Below are positions 12,425 to 15,524 of a stretch of 15,524 nt of DNA, in pieces. The notes under the pieces were generated by a model that was not told the DNA's origin, ran no database searches, and worked only from the letters and a program-made list of their open reading frames with translations. The DNA lies in assembly GCA_964635875.1 (NCBI GenBank), contig CAZWRK010000102.1, positions 1 to 15,524 on the forward strand. The letters are read 5' to 3'. The stretch is from CAZWRK01 sp964635875 (GTDB taxonomy: Bacteria; Pseudomonadota; Gammaproteobacteria; Burkholderiales; Aquaspirillaceae). Within the stretch, counting starts at the first letter, position 1. Each line of letters opens with the position of its first letter. The translations under genes were made by a program, and so were the position numbers.

Positions 12425-14206
12425 ATGAATTCCAATCAAGAGGCAAGCATGCAAATCTCAGGCGCGGAAATCCTCGTGCGCTGCCTGCAGGAAGAAGGTG
12501 TCGAGTTCGTGTTCGGTTATCCGGGCGGTGCTGTGCTCGAAATTTATGACGCGATCTTCAAGCAGGATGCATTCAAACACGTACTGGTTCGCCACGAACA
12601 GGCCGCCGTACACGCAGCAGATGGCTACTCACGTTCCAGCCAAAAGGTTGGTGTAGCCCTCGTTACATCAGGCCCCGGTGCCACCAATGCCATTACCGGC
12701 ATTGCCACCGCGCACCTTGATTCGATTCCGATGGTGGTGATTTCTGGCCAAGTAGCGACACCCGCTATTGGCCTAGATGCCTTCCAAGAAGTCGATATGG
12801 TCGGAATTACGCGCCCCTGCGTGAAGCACAACTTCCTTGTGCGCGATATTTCTGAACTTGCTGCAACCATCAAAAAAGCGTTTTATATCGCCCAGACCGG
12901 CCGACCGGGCCCGGTGGTGATTGATATTCCAAAAGATGTCACGCAAGCAAAATCCGAGTTTCATTACCCTGAAACCGTCAATATTCGCTCCTATCAACCG
13001 GTTGGACGCGGCCACCCCGGCCAAATCAAAAAAGCGGTCAACCTGCTGATGGAAGCCCAGCGGCCTTTCGTTTATGTCGGCGGCGGCGCAATTCTCGCCA
13101 ATGCGACCGAAGAAGTCCGTGAACTGGTCAGAAGCCTGAATCTTCCTTGCACCAATACACTGATGGGTCTTGGCGCGTACCCCGCGACCGACCGCCAGTT
13201 TGTTGGCATGCTCGGGATGCATGGTACGTACGAAGCCAATATGGCCATGCAAAACTGTGATGTTTTGATTGCAATTGGCGCACGCTTCGACGACCGCGTC
13301 ATTTCGGTGCCAGAAAAATTCTTGGCCACACCCAAGAAAATTATCCACATCGACATCGACCCCTCCTCGATTGCAAAACGCGTCAAAGTTGACATCCCGA
13401 TTGTGGGCAATGTCAAAGACGTCTTGAGCGAAATGTTGGCGCTATTGCGTCAAACCCCCGCCAAGATCGACCAAAATGCGCTCGCAACATGGTGGGAACG
13501 CATTGAAGAATGGCGTAAACCGAATTCACTGCTGTACGTGCAAGACACCGAAATCATCAAACCGCAGTTTGTCGTCGAAAAACTCTTCGAAGTCACCGGC
13601 GGCCAAGCGATCGTGTCTTCCGACGTTGGTCAACATCAAATGTTTGCCGCGCAGTACTACAAATTCGACCGCCCACGCCAATGGCTGAACTCAGGTGGTT
13701 TGGGTACGATGGGCTTTGGCCTTCCGGCTGCTATGGGTGCACAACTTGCAAACCCAGATGCAACGGTCGCCTGCGTCACCGGCGAAGCCTCGATCCAGAT
13801 GAATATTCAAGAACTTTCGACCTGTAAGCAGTATCACGTTCCGGTCAAAATTGTGAACTTGAATAACCGCTATCTGGGTATGGTTCGCCAATGGCAAGAG
13901 TTCTTCTACGGCAACCGTTACTCGGAATCCTATATGGATGCCCTGCCCGATTTTGTGAAGTTGGCCGAAGCCTACGGTCACGTTGGGATGCGCATTGAGC
14001 GCCCTGCTGACGTGGAACCGGCGCTGAAAGAAGCCTTCAGCATGAAAGAACGGCTGGTTTTCCTTGATTTCATCACAGACCAAACTGTCAACGTCTTCCC
14101 AATGGTCGGCAATGGCAAAGGACTCGATGAAATGGACCTGCCGCCTCACATGGCAAATGTGAGCGATAAGGCCGCCGAAAACCGTGATTACGGCAATCTG
14201 TGCTGA
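12425..14206 (+). CDS. ilvB: Acetolactate synthase large (catalytic) subunit
   Basis: This is a 593-residue ThDP enzyme that condenses pyruvate with pyruvate or 2-ketobutyrate, the first common step to valine, leucine and isoleucine. The N-terminal PYR domain has FGYPGGAVLEIYDA (30-43), catalytic E58 in RHEQAAVHAADGY and TSGPGATNAITG (81-92). The central FAD-binding domain is at about 195-345. The C-terminal ThDP domain has SSDVGQHQMFAAQYY (398-412), GGLGTMGFGLPAAMGAQ (424-440) and the Mg-ThDP motif starting G453-E-A-S and ending at N480-N481. The motif has Glu where E. coli IlvI has Asp. It is closest to the IlvI-type enzymes by memory. The ATG at 12425 has AGAGGA 7 nt upstream. A second ATG at 12449 (AGAGG 5 nt upstream) fits the E. 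coli N-terminus equally well. It is first in ilvB-ilvH-ilvC. Confidence 0.96.
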   Translation: MNSNQEASMQISGAEILVRCLQEEGVEFVFGYPGGAVLEIYDAIFKQDAFKHVLVRHEQAAVHAADGYSRSSQKVGVALVTSGPGATNAITGIATAHLDSIPMVVISGQVATPAIGLDAFQEVDMVGITRPCVKHNFLVRDISELAATIKKAFYIAQTGRPGPVVIDIPKDVTQAKSEFHYPETVNIRSYQPVGRGHPGQIKKAVNLLMEAQRPFVYVGGGAILANATEEVRELVRSLNLPCTNTLMGLGAYPATDRQFVGMLGMHGTYEANMAMQNCDVLIAIGARFDDRVISVPEKFLATPKKIIHIDIDPSSIAKRVKVDIPIVGNVKDVLSEMLALLRQTPAKIDQNALATWWERIEEWRKPNSLLYVQDTEIIKPQFVVEKLFEVTGGQAIVSSDVGQHQMFAAQYYKFDRPRQWLNSGGLGTMGFGLPAAMGAQLANPDATVACVTGEASIQMNIQELSTCKQYHVPVKIVNLNNRYLGMVRQWQEFFYGNRYSESYMDALPDFVKLAEAYGHVGMRIERPADVEPALKEAFSMKERLVFLDFITDQTVNVFPMVGNGKGLDEMDLPPHMANVSDKAAENRDYGNLC

Positions 14207-14220
14207 GCTTGGACCCCATT

Positions 14221-14712
14221 ATGCGACATATCCTTTCCATTCTGATTGAGAACGAAGCTGGAGCGCTTTCCCGTGTCGTGGGACTGTTCTCCGCTCGTGG
14301 CTACAATATTGATTCGCTCACGGTCTCCACCACCGAAGACGCCACCATGTCGCGGATGACCATCGTCACCCACGGCTCAGATGATGTCATCGAACAAATC
14401 ACCAAACAGCTTAACAAGCTGATTGAAGTGGTTAAGGTGATTGATCTGAACGAATCGGAACACATTGAACGCGAGATGATGCTCATCAAGGTCCGCGCCA
14501 CAGGCAAAGACCGCGAAGAGATGAAACGCATGGCCGATATTTTCCGCGGCAATATTGTGGACGTGACCGAAAAAACGTACACCATTGAGCTGACCGGAAC
14601 CAGCAGCAAACTCAATGCTTTCATTGAAGCCCTCGACCGAACAGTGATCCTGGAAACGGTTCGAACAGGCGCATCGGGCATTGGCCGCGGCGAACGCATT
14701 CTAAAAATTTAA
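14221..14712 (+). CDS. ilvH: Acetolactate synthase small (regulatory) subunit
   Basis: This is a 163-residue protein, exactly the usual IlvH length. An N-terminal ACT domain (about 4-75) has RHILSILIENEAGALSRVVG. The valine-contact residues known from E. coli IlvH (N11, G14, N29) are all present, so valine feedback should operate. The C-terminal domain (about 83-160) has EREMMLIKVRATG, IFRGNIVDVTEKTYTIELTG and SGIGRGERI. It activates IlvB and makes it sensitive to valine. The ATG at 14221 is chosen over a GTG at 14200 that overlaps the ilvB stop, because it matches the family N-terminus and has TTGGA upstream. The gap to ilvB is 14 nt. Confidence 0.96.
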   Translation: MRHILSILIENEAGALSRVVGLFSARGYNIDSLTVSTTEDATMSRMTIVTHGSDDVIEQITKQLNKLIEVVKVIDLNESEHIEREMMLIKVRATGKDREEMKRMADIFRGNIVDVTEKTYTIELTGTSSKLNAFIEALDRTVILETVRTGASGIGRGERILKI

Positions 14713-14715
14713 ATC

Positions 14716-14777
14716 TAAGGGAGCGGAGTCGGCATCAAGCACTCGTTGATTCCGGCCTAGCTCCCTTAATTGTTTTT
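14716..14777 (+). terminator. Long hairpin with T-run between ilvH and ilvC (partial terminator or processing element)
   Basis: TAAGGGAGC (14716-14724) pairs perfectly with GCTCCCTTA (14760-14768). Inside, GTCGG pairs with CCGGC and ATCAA with TTGAT around the loop GCACTCG. TTTTT (14773-14777) follows after a 4-nt gap. It starts 4 nt after the ilvH stop and ends about 33 nt before ilvC. The T-run is short and offset, so read-through into ilvC is plausible. Confidence 0.6.
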
Positions 14778-14809
14778 CCCAATTCAATAGACACACTTAA
14801 GGAATTTAC

Positions 14810-15524
14810 ATGAAAGTTTATTACGACAAAGACGCCGATCTTTCGATCATCAAAGACAAAAAAGTTGCGATCATTGGCTACGGTTCACAAGGCCATGCAC
14901 ACGCACAAAACCTGAAAGAGTCTGGCGTTGATGTGATCGTAGGTCTGCGCAAAGACGGTGCTTCGTGGAAAAAAGCTGAAGCTGCTGGCCACAAAGTAAA
15001 AGAAGTGGGCGACGCAGTCAAAAAAGCTGACGTGGTCATGATCTTGTTGCCGGATGAGTCTCAACCTGAGGTGTACAACAAAGACATCGCTCCGAACCTG
15101 AAAAAAGGCGCAGCGCTGGCTTTTGCTCACGGCTTCAACATTCACTACAACCAAATCGTTCCGTCTTCTGACGTGGATGTGATCATGATCGCCCCGAAAG
15201 GCCCAGGTCACACCGTTCGCTCCGAATACGTTAAAGGCGGCGGCGTTCCGACCTTGATCGCGGTTTACCAAGATAACTCTGGCAAAGCCAAAGACATCGC
15301 GCTGTCTTATGCTGCAGCTAATGGCGGCACCAAAGGCGGCGTGATCGAAACCAACTTCCGCGAAGAAACCGAAACCGACTTGTTCGGCGAACAAGCTGTT
15401 CTGTGCGGTGGCGCAGTGGAATTGGTTAAAGCCGGCTTTGAAACACTGGTTGAAGCCGGCTACGCTCCTGAAATGGCCTACTTCGAATGCCTGCACGAAC
15501 TGAAGCTGATCGTCGACCTGATGT
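14810..15524 (+). CDS. ilvC: Ketol-acid reductoisomerase (class I), N-terminal 238 residues
   Basis: The frame is open to the window end. The N-terminal Rossmann domain has IIGYGSQGHAHAQNL (21-35), the GLRKDGASW cofactor loop (45-53, with R47 and S52 suiting NADPH) and H107 in FAHGFNIHY. The C-terminal helical domain shows the metal ligands D190 and E194 in ETDLFGEQAVLCGG, and E226 and E230 in YFECLHELKL. It isomerises and reduces acetolactate or acetohydroxybutyrate to the dihydroxy acids, following IlvBH. The residue pattern is that of the short class I enzyme (about 338 residues), so about 100 residues are missing past the edge. AAGGA lies 6 nt before the ATG. Codon choice is notably more uniform than in the neighbours, suggesting high expression. 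Confidence 0.97.
   Translation, partial: MKVYYDKDADLSIIKDKKVAIIGYGSQGHAHAQNLKESGVDVIVGLRKDGASWKKAEAAGHKVKEVGDAVKKADVVMILLPDESQPEVYNKDIAPNLKKGAALAFAHGFNIHYNQIVPSSDVDVIMIAPKGPGHTVRSEYVKGGGVPTLIAVYQDNSGKAKDIALSYAAANGGTKGGVIETNFREETETDLFGEQAVLCGGAVELVKAGFETLVEAGYAPEMAYFECLHELKLIVDLM

Noticed and set aside
14885..15496. Open frame of 203 codons on the minus strand within ilvC
   Set aside because: It lies fully opposite a highly conserved ilvC reading frame. The Phe/Val/His-rich product has no family features.

Overview
This window looks like an ordinary chromosomal segment of a betaproteobacterium. The order Neisseriales (Chromobacteriaceae/Chitinibacteraceae-like) is my best guess. The reasons are the moderate GC content, the protein sequences of ProS, IlvB/IlvH, ProQ and MnmG, and the gene order rsmI / lpoA-yraN-SIS-dolP. 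The taxon is inferred from remembered families, not from a search. I see no insertion sequence, phage gene, CRISPR array, rRNA or toxin-antitoxin pair, and no gap between genes longer than 300 bases.

Layout. Bases 1-117 (minus) are the first 39 codons of mnmG (tRNA wobble modification). A 264-bp divergent spacer holds a possible PHO box. It is followed by an OlsB-like acyltransferase (382-1137, plus), a membrane-anchored, Pro/Ala-rich Tim44-like protein (1289-2350, plus) with a strong terminator, and an EAL-domain c-di-GMP phosphodiesterase (2617-3921, plus). The EAL gene has an FNR-type palindrome about 180 bp upstream. A bidirectional terminator (3950-3982) separates it from a minus-strand operon read 7549 to 4010: lpoA (penicillin-binding-protein activator), yraN, a SIS-domain protein (DiaA/GmhA type) and dolP (BON-domain outer-membrane lipoprotein). 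rsmI (16S rRNA C1402 2'-O-methyltransferase) is divergent from lpoA, and their start codons abut. This is the same order as in E. coli (rsmI, lpoA-yraN-diaA-dolP).

Further along come tRNA-Leu(CAA), with a clear promoter and terminator, proQ (RNA chaperone) with its own terminator, and proS (prolyl-tRNA synthetase). A small SLT-type lytic transglycosylase gene follows proS closely. Its stop codon overlaps that of a convergent RDD-family membrane protein gene. The last 3.1 kb is the branched-chain amino-acid operon ilvB-ilvH-ilvC, with ilvC cut by the window end. A long hairpin lies between ilvH and ilvC, and an operator-like inverted repeat lies in front of the operon.

Functional themes are cell-envelope maintenance (OlsB-like, LpoA, DolP, SIS/GmhA, lytic transglycosylase), translation and RNA (MnmG, RsmI, tRNA-Leu, ProQ, ProS) and branched-chain amino-acid synthesis (IlvB/H/C). 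I found no convincing undescribed multi-gene system. The points worth a second look are regulatory (PHO box, FNR-like palindrome, ilv inverted repeat, ilvH-ilvC hairpin) and architectural (an LpoA without a lipobox whose N-terminal part is replaced by a Pro/Ala/Val-rich repeat region).
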